Shown one piece after another: positions 1 through 11,955 of a stretch of DNA of 64,000 bases (positions within the stretch are counted from its first letter, which is position 1; the number at the start of each line of letters is the position of its first letter). The DNA is from Ornithodoros turicata (taxonomy: Eukaryota; Arthropoda; Arachnida; Ixodida; Argasidae). The position numbers and the translations under genes were made by a program. The notes under the pieces were generated by a model, which saw only the letters and a program-made list of their open reading frames with translations, was not told the DNA's origin and did not search any database. The stretch covers positions 18,067,511 through 18,131,510 of the forward strand of contig NC_088210.1 of the NCBI RefSeq assembly GCF_037126465.1. Reading direction: 5' to 3'.

Positions 1-233
1 TTTGGAATTTTTTGCGATGGACAGAGCTGCGAGCTGCGAATAAGTTATGGCATTGTCTGTCGGTGCCTAGAGACATTAGTTTAAACCTGCACCTTTTTAA
101 AGGAACACCTTGGACGCCATCACATGTACTCAGTTCGGGTGAGATTAAACTGAGGTTTTACCAGGTTTCTTTCCATGACCACTAATGGAATCTGCCACAT
201 ACCAGTAATCAGAATGATCGAACATTTACGATA

Positions 234-448
234 CACAGAAAAATAACCGTTCAGAAAAGAGGTTCCTCTTCTTATTTTTTTTTTTCCAGTTCTTGGGCGT
301 ATCCTTCACCTTCAAAAGGTTCTTCAAAAGCAGGACACCAGGCGATCGGAAAGCCTTAGCCGCTCTCTTGTTCTTGGAGGTTTAGGAAAGTCTCAGAGTA
401 AGGTTCTTGCGTCACGAAGAACTCTTGAAGAACGGTTATTTTGCTGTG
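234..448. mobile_element. Small MITE with CACAG ends
   Basis: The ends CACAGAAAAATAACCGTTC and GAACGGTTATTTTGCTGTG are inverted repeats. The left flank is TA (232-233) and the right flank TG. The inner region has GGTTCTTCAAAAG-type words and a poly(T) run. Confidence 0.6.
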
Positions 449-779
449 TGATAGTAAAATGCTGTCCCATCTGCCTGCATACACGAAACTCCACGAGATG
501 TCCGATGTTGATAATTTGGATTCAGTGGCACAAAGGCAACTCTGTCCTGTGCGCTGTTCTTCATGTCCCTGTTTGCCCTTGCTGCTGCCTTTATATACCA
601 CCATGTCAAAATACCGACTACCCCAGCCTTCCACGTTAGACGCTGTTGGTGCGTGACTCATTCAAGCACGAGGGTATCGTGACACCTTTACACGCACTTT
701 ACTCCCCGAGCACAGGACAAACACCACCAAGATAGAGAAAGCCTGCTTACTCGTCGACGTGACGTATAACAACGAAGAG
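449..779. other. No recognised feature
   Basis: Unique-looking sequence with short open frames only. Confidence 0.6.
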
Positions 780-1160
780 TCAGCCTATCAGGATCGCGTT
801 TTCAACGGCCGTAGCCAATCACGAACGTGATTTCCGCGGTCGTAGGCATGGAGACGAACCACCGTCGTCTGCGAGTATAGTGATTGAACGTCCCCGCGTC
901 CTAAATGGGAAATATTTAAAATAAAGCTCAAAACGGTCCCATATCTTTCTCAAGACTGATTTTCTGGAAAGGGTGTTGCACTTTTTGTCTACAGATTCAG
1001 GTCTACAGGTTCCAAAGTTAGGTGCGATCATTTGCGAGCCTTTGAATTCGCAGAACGGCGAAACGCAGTAGCAGACGAATTCTGACTTTATATGTCCACG
1101 TAGTGAAGGAGAGAGAGGAGGCAGAAAGCAGGCCTTCTGTATCTATAGGTGGCGTTGGCA
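780..1160 (+). repeat. Repeat E, uninterrupted copy
   Basis: The right two thirds (CTACAGATTCAGGTCTACAG to TAGGTGGCGTTGGC) align with 42770-43195, and parts align with 18923-19186. There is no coding capacity. It carries the uninterrupted TA (1069-1070) that holds a MITE in the 42 kb copy. Confidence 0.75.
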
Positions 1161-1712
1161 GGACCACCACGGAACTTGTACCCACCGTCCCGTAATACAC
1201 TTTCCCTCATTGTCAAGCACCGTTGAGCAACGCTTCCCCAAATGAGAAATCACCAATTTTCGGATTTCTCGGTCTCCTCCAACCACTGTTGGCAGCCATT
1301 GCTGCCGCCAGACGGGCGTCTGGGAGTAAGAGGGTCCAAAACCCAACACTGTTGCCTTTTGTCTCGCCCTATTACCTCGGTCTGTCTCGCTGTCACAGAT
1401 TACCAGCAGCGATAAGGCGGACAGGGGCAATTTACCGTACCCCCCTGTCCCTTTTGTGGTGATTCTGTGAACTGCCGGAGTCTGCGGTTGCCACCTCTTG
1501 TTCGGTATGGGATCCTTCGGCTTCCCGCCGGTCGGAACAGAAACCGACAACACCTTTTTTGAAAGACTTCCCATGCCTTCGGCTTGTGATATGACCGACT
1601 CGCAGGGAGGAACCGACTTGCGCCACGAAACAGCAGTCTGTACATGGTGTATAGCATGGCATTGGTAGTATAGTGGTGGCAGGGCTGTTTCCTTTCGCGG
1701 GAGAAACGTCAA
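1143..1712 (-). other. Uncharacterised 189-codon open frame
   Basis: The minus-strand frame is open from ATG at 1712 to 1143. I recognise no domain. Its first codons come from MITE L (1678-1802) and its last from repeat E, so the frame is stitched from repeats and probably not a gene. Confidence 0.15.
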
Positions 1713-1802
1713 GCTGTGTTCGCGAGTAGAATTTTTCGCGATTTTTCAGCAGTCGCGAAATTCGCGAAAATTAATACATCGGGAATAAAAATACGTTTAC
1801 AG
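1678..1802. mobile_element. MITE family L, partial copy
   Basis: It contains CAGGGCTGTTTCCTTTCGCG, TTTTTCGCGATTTTT and AATAAAAATACGTTTACAG, followed by TA at 1803-1804. It is one half of the element at 45313-45506 in reverse orientation. Confidence 0.8.
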
Positions 1803-1804
1803 TA

Positions 1805-4360
1805 TGCCTCACGACTCATTTTTCTGGACGCTTTTGTAAATTGGATTGAGCTGTGACAAGACACCGTCCAACATCCGGCATCTCCGTTTTTTTTTTCTTT
1901 TATCAACCAATCAATCAATCAATCACCTTCAATTTCATTGTTACTTTAATGACTGCAAAACGGAACGTACGCGTTTAAATATATAGTATCGGCAATAAGA
2001 GAACACGTCACTGCTCTGGCGCCAATTTTCTCCATTTTTTCTTTGTCACTCACTCACTCACAAACGTCACTGCTCGGTCGCACATAAGCTTCGTTGTGTA
2101 AATCTACTACCATGCAATTATTATTATTATTATTATTAGCTTCGTCGGATTCCCCTTCTCTGCACAAGGCAAGATGACTCTCAGTGAAAATATTCTCAAC
2201 AGATGCGAGGGGGAGGGCATAGAACCTCCCTGATCAGCTTTCTTCGCCGTAGTGCGGCTTGAAGACCAGAAGCCCGGCGATTATGAGCCGCCTCAGGGCA
2301 GAAAGCTCGGATGAGCCGTCTGTGGGGCAGGAAATTTTTCCAAGGAATCGGCCCAAGAACAGCATCCTACATAGGAGTGCGTAACATAACCAACACCCTC
2401 AAGAGCACGATTCCATGAGCCAGCAGGCAATGTTGCATTTTCCCAAGCTGTTGCTTGTAACTATAAACGCAATGAGCACGATTCATATATAATAGCGAAC
2501 CATTTAAGATTTCATCTATCAGAAACATGTACGGCCATATCCACATGGAAAAGGCAGCGACAGGCATGCCCCTCCGTATAAGATGCGTGCACCCCGCGTT
2601 ACTTCGAAACACTGACCGGACACGTCACTGAACCTCCACAAGAAGACCATGAAAGCATACATTTGTTACCACCCACGTGAATCGGCGCAGACGTACCATC
2701 ATGGCCCTTATTACCATCGATGCATTGACAAGAGAGACGTCCAGTCCATCCATGAACATCTTCCGAGACGGTTACGCTTGTTTCCACGCCCATCGCATGG
2801 AAGCCAGACAAGCAGGCAACGATTTGAGGGCAGAGTGCTTAGGGGCAGCACTTAGGCCGACGTAGTATTAAGAGATTTCCTCAGTTCACGATCTTGCCAT
2901 CTCGTAACAAGGCCTACTCCGGAGGTGCCCGCGCACCGTGTAATCATGGCAATCAGCACTGGTGCAGCCGAGACCATGCATTGCTTGTCTTCGCCTCGAG
3001 CGAGCCTCGGACCTTGCCGTTCTTCCTGTGCGTAGATGTGCGTATATATACTTTAGGTTCGGCCCACCTCATTTTCCATACTCGATATGGGTGGCATTTT
3101 GGCGAAGTTAGGGCGTTTAAAGCGAAACAGGGCTGCGATAAAAATGCGCGTGCTGTCCTCGCCAGCGCGTTAATCATCTCTCTATAAGTCAGAAGTGGTG
3201 AGCGTAGCGGTACTTTGGTGGAAAGGAGGAGACGTTTGTGAGAAAGACGTTGCGAGAGAAGAAAAAAAATGCGAAAAAAATCGCTGTCCTTCCGAAGATA
3301 CAAAGATAAACTGCGACTCCCCATTTTGTGCGTTCGATATAATTTGCTTGTTTTGTGACTGCTTGCAAACCGCTTGTGTGCATAGAGAAAAGATGCTCCG
3401 AGGTAGAGCGAAGATAATTGCGGAGCAGTTGAAAATGTTGCGGTAACTGCTGGTGCCACTTTTGCTTTCACAAATAAATGGTTCGTGTCATTCGGCTGTC
3501 GAGGCGTAATTCGTAAGTGTACATAATTGCAGAGAGGATGATTATGCGCTGGTGACCTGCCTTGGGTTCAGAACTTGTTGAGATGAATGGACGGCCATCA
3601 GGTGTCCTCAGGCAATCCTGCGGCGCTGAAATATTTATATCTATCTCTATAGAGCCGTCGGTGTTGATATCACAGTCGTGTTCCACTGTGAGTTACGTGT
3701 AGATCGTTCTATATAGAACTATCGTTGTATGTAAAACTGAAGCATCGCTCAATAGTATGTCGTAACTTTGGAGGAAAACAAGGAAAAGAAACCGCATGGC
3801 CGCATCCAGTTTCGGTTTTAAAATTACGTAAAGCATGGAGTCGTGCAATTCCGCTGACGTCACAAGGATTTGTCACCGAGATAAAAGCAGTTGATAAGAC
3901 ATCAAACAGAATCAGCAGGTTCTTGTCTTCATTACGTGGCTTCGACGCTTGGCAGAACGAAAGCCGGAAGCTGCGCACAGTGACGTCATTGATCCGCCAG
4001 ACCGCTGCCGAAAAATATTTGTTTATTAAATAATCGACTTCAAATTTAGTTGATTTTGCAGAAAGGCCGTGAACATTGCAATAGAGTATGAGATATCGTT
4101 TATTTGTTTTCTTAGCTTCGCTTTGGGTCCGGTTTCAAAAAACCAACAAATACATGTAGCGACGACGAGTGGGGGAAATTTTCACTACATGTATTTGTCG
4201 GACCAGCCAGCCTCACCGCTTCTTTTCTTTTATTTGTCACTTATTTTGTCGCTCACTCCAGCAGGGCACACTGCTATCCACACACCATCTACAACAGTCG
4301 TAACAATATCTGCATGTACGCGAAAAGCTACGTGCAGCATAGCCGGTGGCGCGAAGAATT
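1805..4360. other. No recognised gene
   Basis: Apart from the (TTA)n run and short tetranucleotide repeats (ATCA)n at 1906-1924, I see no coding, RNA or mobile feature. Confidence 0.6.
2116..2138. repeat. (TTA)n microsatellite
   Basis: Seven TTA units. Confidence 0.9.
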
Positions 4361-4608
4361 TCTTTTTTTAATTCCGTGTTAACGCCGCGAAGCAACTGTG
4401 GTTATGAGCGGCGTACAGATGTGGACAGATGGAGAGAGGACAGGAAGAAGGAGTGGGGGACACGGGGGGGTATAGTATGCGTCCTGGGCCGACTTCAGGG
4501 AGAACGGTGCCGACATTCGTAGGGAAAGTCTTCGGAAAACCCAGAGAAAACCTCAGGCAACACAGACGGTGGTACGATTCGAACCTACCACCTCCCAGAC
4601 TTCGTGAC
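4361..4608 (-). mobile_element. tRNA-headed SINE1, nearly complete
   Basis: On the minus strand it begins near the variable-arm and B-box region (GGAGGTGGTAGGTTCGAATC), then CTGTGTTGCCTGAGGTTTTC, TCGGCCCAGGACGCATACTA, CTCTCTCCATCTGTCCACAT and a 3' end GGTTGCTTCGCGGCGTTAAC followed by poly(A). Only part of the tRNA head is kept. Confidence 0.85.
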
Positions 4609-6339
4609 TGCGTGCGCGAGGAACGACGAACACACTGGAATGGAGCGGAGAATGCATCGACGCTCCATTGTTAATCCGTTCTTTACGCAAAAGCGCGCAT
4701 CCCCACACGAAGCCAGGGGAAAGTTGGTGGCACGCGTTAGGGATTGTCGATCGAAGAACCACGTACCGGGCCGCGGATCGGCAGGGTTGCCGAGGCGAAA
4801 GCAGCCGGGCGTCAAGGCAGCCATCGTCTGCCACCGGGGTCTGAGCACCGGAGCGAAAGGAACGGCCCCGCAAGGCGGCAAAACTGACGGGGATCCGTGC
4901 CATAATCCCGTGATCCTATTAGAGGTGCACACGGGCGTACTGCGATAACGACCCTTTTCCTGCAGAGCTATGGAGCCACGGTATTTAATATCGCTTCCAA
5001 AGAACCTCACTGACACTTTTGCTCTTTCTGCGATTGTTTACAACCAGAGTACGTGCTGCAAACTTCATGTCAGACGCTCCAATATGTTGCTGTGTCAATG
5101 TTCGGACGGAACACAAGAATTTTACGAACTGCCATGACGGTACTAATAAGACTTCACGTGCGTATACGCAAAAACGCGATTCAAGGAATGGGCGCCGCCA
5201 TTAGTGCTTCCACCTCGTGGTAATCACAGGAACTGTGCACGTGTGGACTGCCGTTTGCCGAGTTCCTTCATTTTCCCGTGTGTTTATTCTTTCCTTTTTT
5301 TTTTCTTCTTTTTTTCGTTTATTTTCTCCCGCTCGGGAACCGGTGTAGAAAAGATATCGCATCGGCCAGCACTCCTCACGTGAACAACTGTGCATATATC
5401 GCACGTGGAAGCGAGCAATCTTCTTTTTTTCCTTGATCTTTAGGGCGTTGATACGCCGCTCAGATGTTTACCGGATGGCTAGTTATATGGAATGTTACGT
5501 TATCGTCAGTCATACTCATTAAAGACGGCGGCCACCAGTATTCATCCCAATGGGAAGATAGATTTTGGCAGTCCACCCGCCTATTGCGTCGTCGCTGGGA
5601 ACGAGGCTAAGGAGCGCACGGAGACTTGTGGCTTGAGAGTAACGCGACAAGGTCTATAGCGAGGCAATAAAAGTAGTGAATAGTAAACCAAACGATAGCA
5701 AACTGTTATTGGATATTGTTATTGTTTTGAACGATGTTATATGTACAAGCTTGTATGCATGTCTAAGTAATACCCCTGTCATACGGGCAGTCTTCTATGA
5801 TCTTCAATGACAGGTTGACGCCTGGTGGCCACACCATCAATGTTCAATTGACCTTGGTGTAAATTATCATTGGAGGCTGTCCAGCAAAGAGTGAGCTAGT
5901 GATTCCCATTTTAGCAGCTACTCCTGCTCTAGTTTAGTTCACATGCTCTTGCTTGTGTGGCTGACTCTTTTGTATATTGTATTCTTTGTGTACGCTTTTC
6001 GTGTTTGTGGATGCATTAGATACACTCTGAACAGATTAATCACTACTAATCACGAGTGGCGAACAACAAGATCATGACTATGGCCTGGGGTGGAATGGCG
6101 AAAACATTCAAGTGCCAATAGGAACTGAAACTTAATCATATATGATGGCATTTATTCTTATAGGTGAGCGAACGAATTACGAATATTTGTCTTTGTAATA
6201 ATTAATAATTATTCTAAAAGCCCAAAAACGCGTGATATCCGTGTAGCGATTTCGCAGGCCTCTTATACAATAACAGCGGTCCAGCTGTCAATGCTGCCTA
6301 AATTATATACTAGAATATCGCCGATTAATCACAAACACA
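4609..6339. other. No recognised gene
   Basis: Contains a pyrimidine/purine-rich stretch near 5290-5330. Nothing else is recognised. Confidence 0.6.
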
Positions 6340-6780
6340 ACACCTTTATTTTGAGATGATGGATGGAGAATTTCATCGCGAGGGGCGATACTCTACCCCA
6401 TTGCTGGTGCATGGTGATGCGGGGAATGAGATAATGAGCCCCTTCACAACAAGGATTGAAGTCCTGTGGTATCCAAAAAGGTGAAGAGAGCTTTGAGGGC
6501 AGAGCGTTGGTGGGCTGGATGTGGCCAGGGACAAATCAGTTTTGTGAGAGAGAGGGGGGAGGGGCGAGAGTCCAGCTCGTTAAGGGATCCGGAGAGTACG
6601 GTTCGGGAAGGTTGGTAGTGTGTTGCAACGGGAGAAGAATGTGCTCTAGATCTTCTACAGCACAGCAGTGACAGCATTGGGGAGAGTCAACTTGTCTCAA
6701 GCGGTATCGCCACTGCGCTGTAAAAGCCACATCGAGGCGCATTCGATGAACAAGCTGCATATAGTACACCTGACGTTACC
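6340..6780 (-). pseudogene. LINE C-terminus and 3' end
   Basis: On the minus strand it reads RMRLDVAFTAQWRYRLRQVD, then SPQCCHCCAVEDLEHILL (zinc-knuckle-like) and, after a frameshift, RSALKALFTFLDTTGLQSLL and a stop. The 3' end, with AGCAATGGGGTAGAGTATCG and CGCGATGAAATTC, stops near 6340. A similar 3' end is at 40785-40850. At least one frameshift makes it inactive. Confidence 0.78.
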
Positions 6781-6801
6781 CATATTTTACATACATTATT
6801 C

Positions 6802-7722
6802 CAGAGTTCGAGGTAACTCGTTACAAGTAACTCGTTACTGTAACTAAGTTCCTTTTTTTGGTAACTTGTAACTTAACTCGGTACTTTTGCGGCGTGGTAA
6901 CTTTCAGAGGAACTCGTTCCTTTTACAGGTAACTTTGTCAAAGTAAGTTAAGTTAAGTTCCAAGTTACTTTTAACTCGCTTTTCACTCACGTCCACATAT
7001 TTTCTTGCTTTCTCTCTGGTTTCTTCATGGCATTTTTTGCCATAAAACGTGATAATCAATCAATGACAGTATTTTATTGAGGAAGTAAGAACCGCTGCCA
7101 TTGAAATCAAGCTGAACCATTGTGCGCCCACAGGGAGTAAGATGCAAAGCGTTCGAATAGACCTTCACCAGAGAAACGTCATCATGACATTGGTAGACAG
7201 ACTGAAACCGAAACAGATCGGAAGGAGAGGGCTGGGTTCCACAAACGGGCACTTGTTCGCTACCTCCCATTGAAAGAAAAGTAGGACCGAGGGTCGCGTC
7301 CCTTTAAGGGATCACATCGTAATCCCCTCAAGGCCGTGGCTTTCGGGTGCGACCTTGTTCACCTCTAGCTTCGAGCGTAGTTCAATTCTACCAAATTTTG
7401 ACGCTGTCGAACACTATGACGTCATTTGTTTACAAACAGGGAGAGGTCTATTGTTGGATATAAAGGAAAACGATCTATAAGCGTGTTGCACTCCTCCGCT
7501 GGCAACTCCAGGTCTAACTCAACTGCTCACGCGCGCTGCACCTGCGTAATGCTGTTTTGTGGCCGAAGTAACTTGGAAGTAACTCGTTCTTTTTTTTAAG
7601 TAACTCAGTACCTGCGAGTTACATTTCAGGCTGAAGAACTTCGTTATTAACTTAGTTACATTTTGCACACGGTAACTTAACTTGTAACGAGTTCTTTTAG
7701 ACGGGTAACTTCTCAATCTATG
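6802..7722. mobile_element. hAT-type non-autonomous element, 921 bp
   Basis: The element starts CAGAGTTCGAGGTAACTCG and ends with a decayed inverse (ACTTCTCAATCTATG). CATTATTC is duplicated exactly at 6794-6801 and 7723-7730, an 8 bp duplication as in hAT elements. Both ends are rich in GTAACTCGTTAC-type words. The interior has no transposase. A partial reverse copy is at 12755-13042. Confidence 0.88.
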
Positions 7723-7730
7723 CATTATTC

Positions 7731-9089
7731 CGCATGTTCGCGCAGTGAAAGCAGAGATTGAGCTAAGTATACAGCGTCTCAGCAGCGCCAGCTATGAACC
7801 AGATATGAACAACGTATGTGAGAGGGCAATAATGCTCACTGTATACGACGCAAGGAAATATACTATAGCTATTTTGTTGTATTCCGAATGCCTCACCGAC
7901 ACGCCTGTCATTATAACCTTCACAAAAATTAACGAATGCATTATAGGTATACGTATCTTCTGAATCCCGTGAGATCCTTCCAACTCGTACATCAAATGGC
8001 ATACCACGAGCTAACGATTTCTTGCCCTTAACGATTGTTTGTCCTATCGCTAATCTTTTTCGCGTCCTACCAGATAACTCCGGGAACATAGTAACAAAGT
8101 ACACTCTATTTCACGCGGCCTTCGCCGCTCAAAACCCGCATATAAGACAACGCGTATCGCGGGTCGTCTTTCATGCCACACAGGCGACGTGCCCACATCC
8201 CCATCCGTATAGACAATGCATCATGAATCGGTGTTACGTATTCTCCGCCGCACTAGGCACGACCAAAGTGTCACAGCAACAGGATTATAGGGCGGCATGT
8301 TTTCCATTTTGAATGCACGCATGTCTAGTTAGACGGCAATCCCTTTTTCGCCATATGCCCCATACGTGCGATGCATGAACAAAAAGGTGTCCCTTATCGT
8401 TTTTATCAGGGGTCCCCACACACACACTCCGGCAAGAGGATGTACGGCTCTCGGTGAGCTTTAGGGTCATTCCCACGAACAAATATTGGTGCGGCGACGC
8501 GGTGCGCCTTTAAGGAACTCCGCTAAGCCACCTGCTTATATAGTTTTACTTTATTCGGTTACCTGTTTAGCTGTGGCTGGCTGTCGTTTTGTTTGCGGCG
8601 CTAAGTCATGCGATGCGACGCTACCGAGAGTGAGCGGCTGCTTTTAGGGGCATATTGTGACCGGTTTCTTTGCTCATTTTCTCCTCTTCGGCGCGCTTTT
8701 TATGTTTTCTTTCTTTCCTTTTCTTCGTTCTTTCTTCTTTCTTTTCTCTTTTTTTTTGTATGTGTGACATGCTCTACGTGTCGGCGCGCGGTGTGGTTAG
8801 AAGTGTGAAGTTGCGTGACATCATCCACCTACATGGATTATTCGGTATAATACACCGGTCAATATTCACCATTCAGTCAATACAAGTGTGCAATACAATA
8901 GAAATACACCATCCCCATTTTTTTCTTTCTTTCAATCAATCAATCAATCATAGAAATACACCGGTCACCGTGTAGCGGTCGACATAGATGTCCTTACCAA
9001 CGCCAGATAGCAACGGGTTCGACCCGTCCACCTTTTTCGCTCCTCTTCGACCTTTCACAGCGAGTGTCTATCACAAGAAGCAGATCATC
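7731..9089. other. No recognised gene
   Basis: Short open frames on both strands, a T-rich stretch at 8690-8760 and an (AATC)n run near 8935. No domain found. Confidence 0.6.
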
Positions 9090-9470
9090 TTGTCCCATTA
9101 TATAGGACCAATATTCGACTAGTGTTGCCTATATCCAGCCAATATTGGGCAAAGGCGTTATGCTGCTGGGGTAAATGTTGAATTTCGTGAGACCAACTTC
9201 CCCACGACCGAAGCATTGTACCTGTGTTTTTCTTTTTCTTCTTTTTCTTAACTGCAGGTCGTTGTGTAACGTGTAATCCCGTAAAAGTCGAGCTGATCAA
9301 CAAATGTCCCAAGGAGCACAACATATTGGCCCAATACTGCTAATTAGCCCAAGAGGGCATCATAAATAAATAAATAAATACTGGCTGGATATTGGCAATG
9401 CTGGTCCAACATCGGTCCCGCATTTGGCCACTAATTGCCGATATCCAGCCAATACTGCGTCAAGATATTA
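9090..9470. repeat. AATATTGG-type repeat J, copy 1
   Basis: Words such as ATATCCAGCCAATATTGGGC, GCTGGATATTGGCAATGCTG and GCCGATATCCAGCCAATACT recur in both orientations, mixed with (AAAT)n. I cannot assign a class. Confidence 0.6.
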
Positions 9471-9558
9471 CGCTGCGGGCGAAATTAAGGAATAACCGAA
9501 GGTGATATTTTTGTAATTCATCAGTCACGCAAAGCATTGAAGCGCAAAAATTTGCACG

Positions 9559-9722
9559 CTTTCCTTCTCCCTTTCCTTCTCAAAAAGCCCGACGATGTGG
9601 GCAGGCCTCCGATTGGTCTCCTCAAAACGATCTCCCACGATGTTTGGAGAGATTGTTTTGATGAGACCAATAAGACTCCGCACTGTGCATTGTCGGCGTT
9701 CTTGAGAAGGAGAGGGAAAGGG
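9559..9722. repeat. Foldback Q
   Basis: Two arms of about 75-80 bp (CTTTCCTTCTCCCTTTCC ... GATTGGTCTCCTCAAAACGA and the inverse) meet near 9640. Similarity is about 80 percent by eye. No duplication was found. Confidence 0.65.
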
Positions 9723-9849
9723 AAATTGATGTTTCTTTCGTTCGTGACGGACGAGTCGCGTTCCTTCTGTGTTGGTCTCAAGGTAACGACATCTTTCATT
9801 CAGCGAGGATAATTTTTTGCACTTTAGTGAGGCCAGAAAACAGTAAGTA

Positions 9850-9925
9850 ATGGACAGTAGGTCAGCAAACAGTAAATGCTTTTGGATTTGCCATAAGTAC
9901 GCCTCTTACAGGTTATTATTATTGA
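9850..9925 (+). repeat. Short dispersed repeat
   Basis: GGTCAGCAAACAGTAAATGC and TACGCCTCTTACAGGTTATT also occur at 12692-12750. The two copies are about 90 percent alike. Confidence 0.7.
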
Positions 9926-10229
9926 CATATAGATCTGGTCCCGACCGCGTATATACTGTTGGGCTCAGAATGATTTTTTTTTCATTAAAGTAGAAATATT
10001 CGGAAAACTTAATCCTTATCTTGCAAGAACAACCACAAATATATGAAGTGATCCGTAAGTTCCGATCCTCTAACAGAGCAGAAGTTTGCCACAAAAACAA
10101 AAAAAAATGTTTTTTCAGGTGCATTAATGTAATTTAAAATGTTTTAAAAAACACTAAATTCCCGTTCTTGAACCTCACCGTCTTCCAGGTTTTTTCACTT
10201 TTTATTTTTTAATCCATCAATACTCGTAA

Positions 10230-10310
10230 TGCCCACGAGGGGGTATATGAAAGTCTAATAAATGAAAAAGGAAAGGTCAGCTAGACAAAAGTCGGCTTGC
10301 TATTCCAAAG
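10230..10310 (-). mobile_element. LINE 3' tail fragment
   Basis: On the minus strand it reads GAATAGCAAGCCGACTTTTG, GCTGACCTTTCC and AATAAA-type sequence before a C-rich end. It is the same tail as at 21000-21110. Confidence 0.65.
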
Positions 10311-10379
10311 TAAAAATAATTAAATAAATAAATAAATAAACAGATAATGCACGAGGGTATAACATTAGCAGTCATCACA

Positions 10380-10418
10380 GCAGACCTTTCCTTTTAATAA
10401 ATGTGTATCCCCCCAGTC
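10380..10418 (+). mobile_element. LINE 3' tail, last bases only
   Basis: CAGACCTTTCCTTTTAATAA followed by TGTGTATCCCCCC is the extreme end of the same LINE tail. Confidence 0.5.
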
Positions 10419-10838
10419 ATCACGCATTTCTTCCTCGTATCCGCGGTGTCTGCGAATGTGCCTTGACGTCGTCACTACAGCATTGCTCACCTTGTTTAGC
10501 AACACTTCAGCCCGTCCACAGCCTGACAGTGTCGTCATATAGGACGCGTTCCAGCCCTCCAAGGAGAACGACTAATAGGTCGCACCTGCAACAGACGAGT
10601 GAAATTTTCAGCGGATGCGCACCGGGCACATAGCAGCTGTTTAAAAACAGACATAAATGTGGTGGTGCTCGTATTGGAATAACACCCAGATCTTTATCAG
10701 TGGGAAGGATGTCTTTCCTTTTTTTTTTTTTTTTTTCATATATCAACAAATACTGTATATTTGAAGAGTAAAATGTGTGTCTAGTCCCTCCATTGAAAGG
10801 CACGCCGACAAATCGTTATGACGTATTTGGAGGTACCT

Positions 10839-11115
10839 GCGGCATGGCCGAGCGGGTTAATGCGTCCTGCTCGTTGGTGGTAAGCCGAGGTTGTTCTCAA
10901 GACTGGGAGGTGACACGGGTTCGAATCCTACCACCGGCTGTGCTGTCTGAAGTTTTCCCTGGGTTTTCCGAAGACTTCCCAGACGAATGTCAGCCCAGTT
11001 CCCCCTGAAGTCGGCCCAGGACGCATACTAACCCCCCCTGTCCCCCACTCCTTCCTGCTGTCCTCTCTCATTGCTGTCCACATCTGTACGGCGCTCATAG
11101 CCACAGTTGCTTTGC
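10839..11115 (+). mobile_element. tRNA-headed SINE1, complete
   Basis: The head GCATGGCCGAGCGGGTTAAT has a good A-box and a long variable arm, and GGGTTCGAATCC is a perfect B-box, so the source is a type II tRNA (serine or leucine). The body has CTGTGCTGTCTGAAGTTTTC, TTTTCCGAAGACTTCC and TCGGCCCAGGACGCATACTA, and the 3' end is CAGTTGCTTTGCGGTGCT. SINEs of this build are known from hard ticks; identity to a named family is not claimed. Confidence 0.9.
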
Positions 11116-11121
11116 GGTGCT

Positions 11122-11181
11122 CGCACTGTTCTCCCGAAGTCGGCCCAGGACGCATACTAACCCCCCTGTCCCCCACTCCTA
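11122..11181 (+). mobile_element. SINE1 internal fragment, tandem to the full copy
   Basis: CACTGTTCTCCCGAAGTCGG and ACGCATACTAACCCCCCTG repeat the body of the SINE directly after its end, giving a partial tandem copy. Confidence 0.8.
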
Positions 11182-11482
11182 CGTTTTTTTCGTTCCCGAT
11201 AAATACTACACGGTTAAACGAGAAGGCTATTCATACTGGTAAAAATAACATACCATATACAGTACGCGCAGTGCCATACAGGAGAAATACTGAAATATTA
11301 TTTGTAGGAAACTCTTATGTGTGTGTTGACGTTTTGCCCGTATGTGCTTAAGGGGTTATCCATCTGTCTTTTTTTTTCGTATGTAAACATTATTTTGACT
11401 AATTAACTAAATTTCAATGAACTGAGCCTAAATACAACAAAATCTATTACGCGGCCCGTTAGAACTATATACTGCCAATTTC

Positions 11483-11510
11483 GTTCTTTACAGCTTAAGC
11501 TGTAAAGAAC
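11483..11510. repeat. Perfect 28 bp palindrome
   Basis: GTTCTTTACAGCTT and its exact complement meet without a spacer. Weaker pairing (GCCAAT/ATTGGC) extends it on both sides to about 11472-11519. Confidence 0.9.
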
Positions 11511-11599
11511 CATTGGCGAAAGGGACGCTCTTCCACTCCCTTATCCACCAATGAATTGTGTCCTTACACCAATGAATTACACAAATTAATTACGTCCTT

Positions 11600-11955
11600 T
11601 TGCGCTTCGCCGCGATCAGTTGCGACAAAAATATGTAAACCGGAACCAATTAATTACTGCAACAAATGACCCGCTTCGGTGGCAGATTTTTCTCTAAAAG
11701 GTTTTCACTGAAGGTCCCAAAAAGGGTAGTACCCATTTTAATGGCGACGACTCTCTGCTTTAGAATTTATGTGTTTTTTCACGAAACTCATTTGAATTTT
11801 TATTTAACTAATGAGCGCCTGCCACTAATTCACACGGTGCGCAGCTTGTAGGTGGTATCGGACAGAGACTTGTAAAAAAGAAAGTTCGTCGATTGGAGGA
11901 CCCGTTCGCGAATTATTTAGCCCGGGGATTTACCTGAAACACCCTGTATAGCACT
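11600..11955. mobile_element. Possible DNA transposon end (CCCTGTATA type)
   Basis: It ends TGAAACACCCTGTATAGC, a common terminal motif of arthropod Tc1/IS630-like elements. The same motif occurs at 35720-35735 and, inverted, at 51396-51412. The other end was not found. Confidence 0.4.

Noticed and set aside
10839..10940. A tRNA-Ser or tRNA-Leu gene
   Set aside because: The A and B boxes are good, but the same head with the same downstream body occurs several times in the window; it is the head of a SINE.
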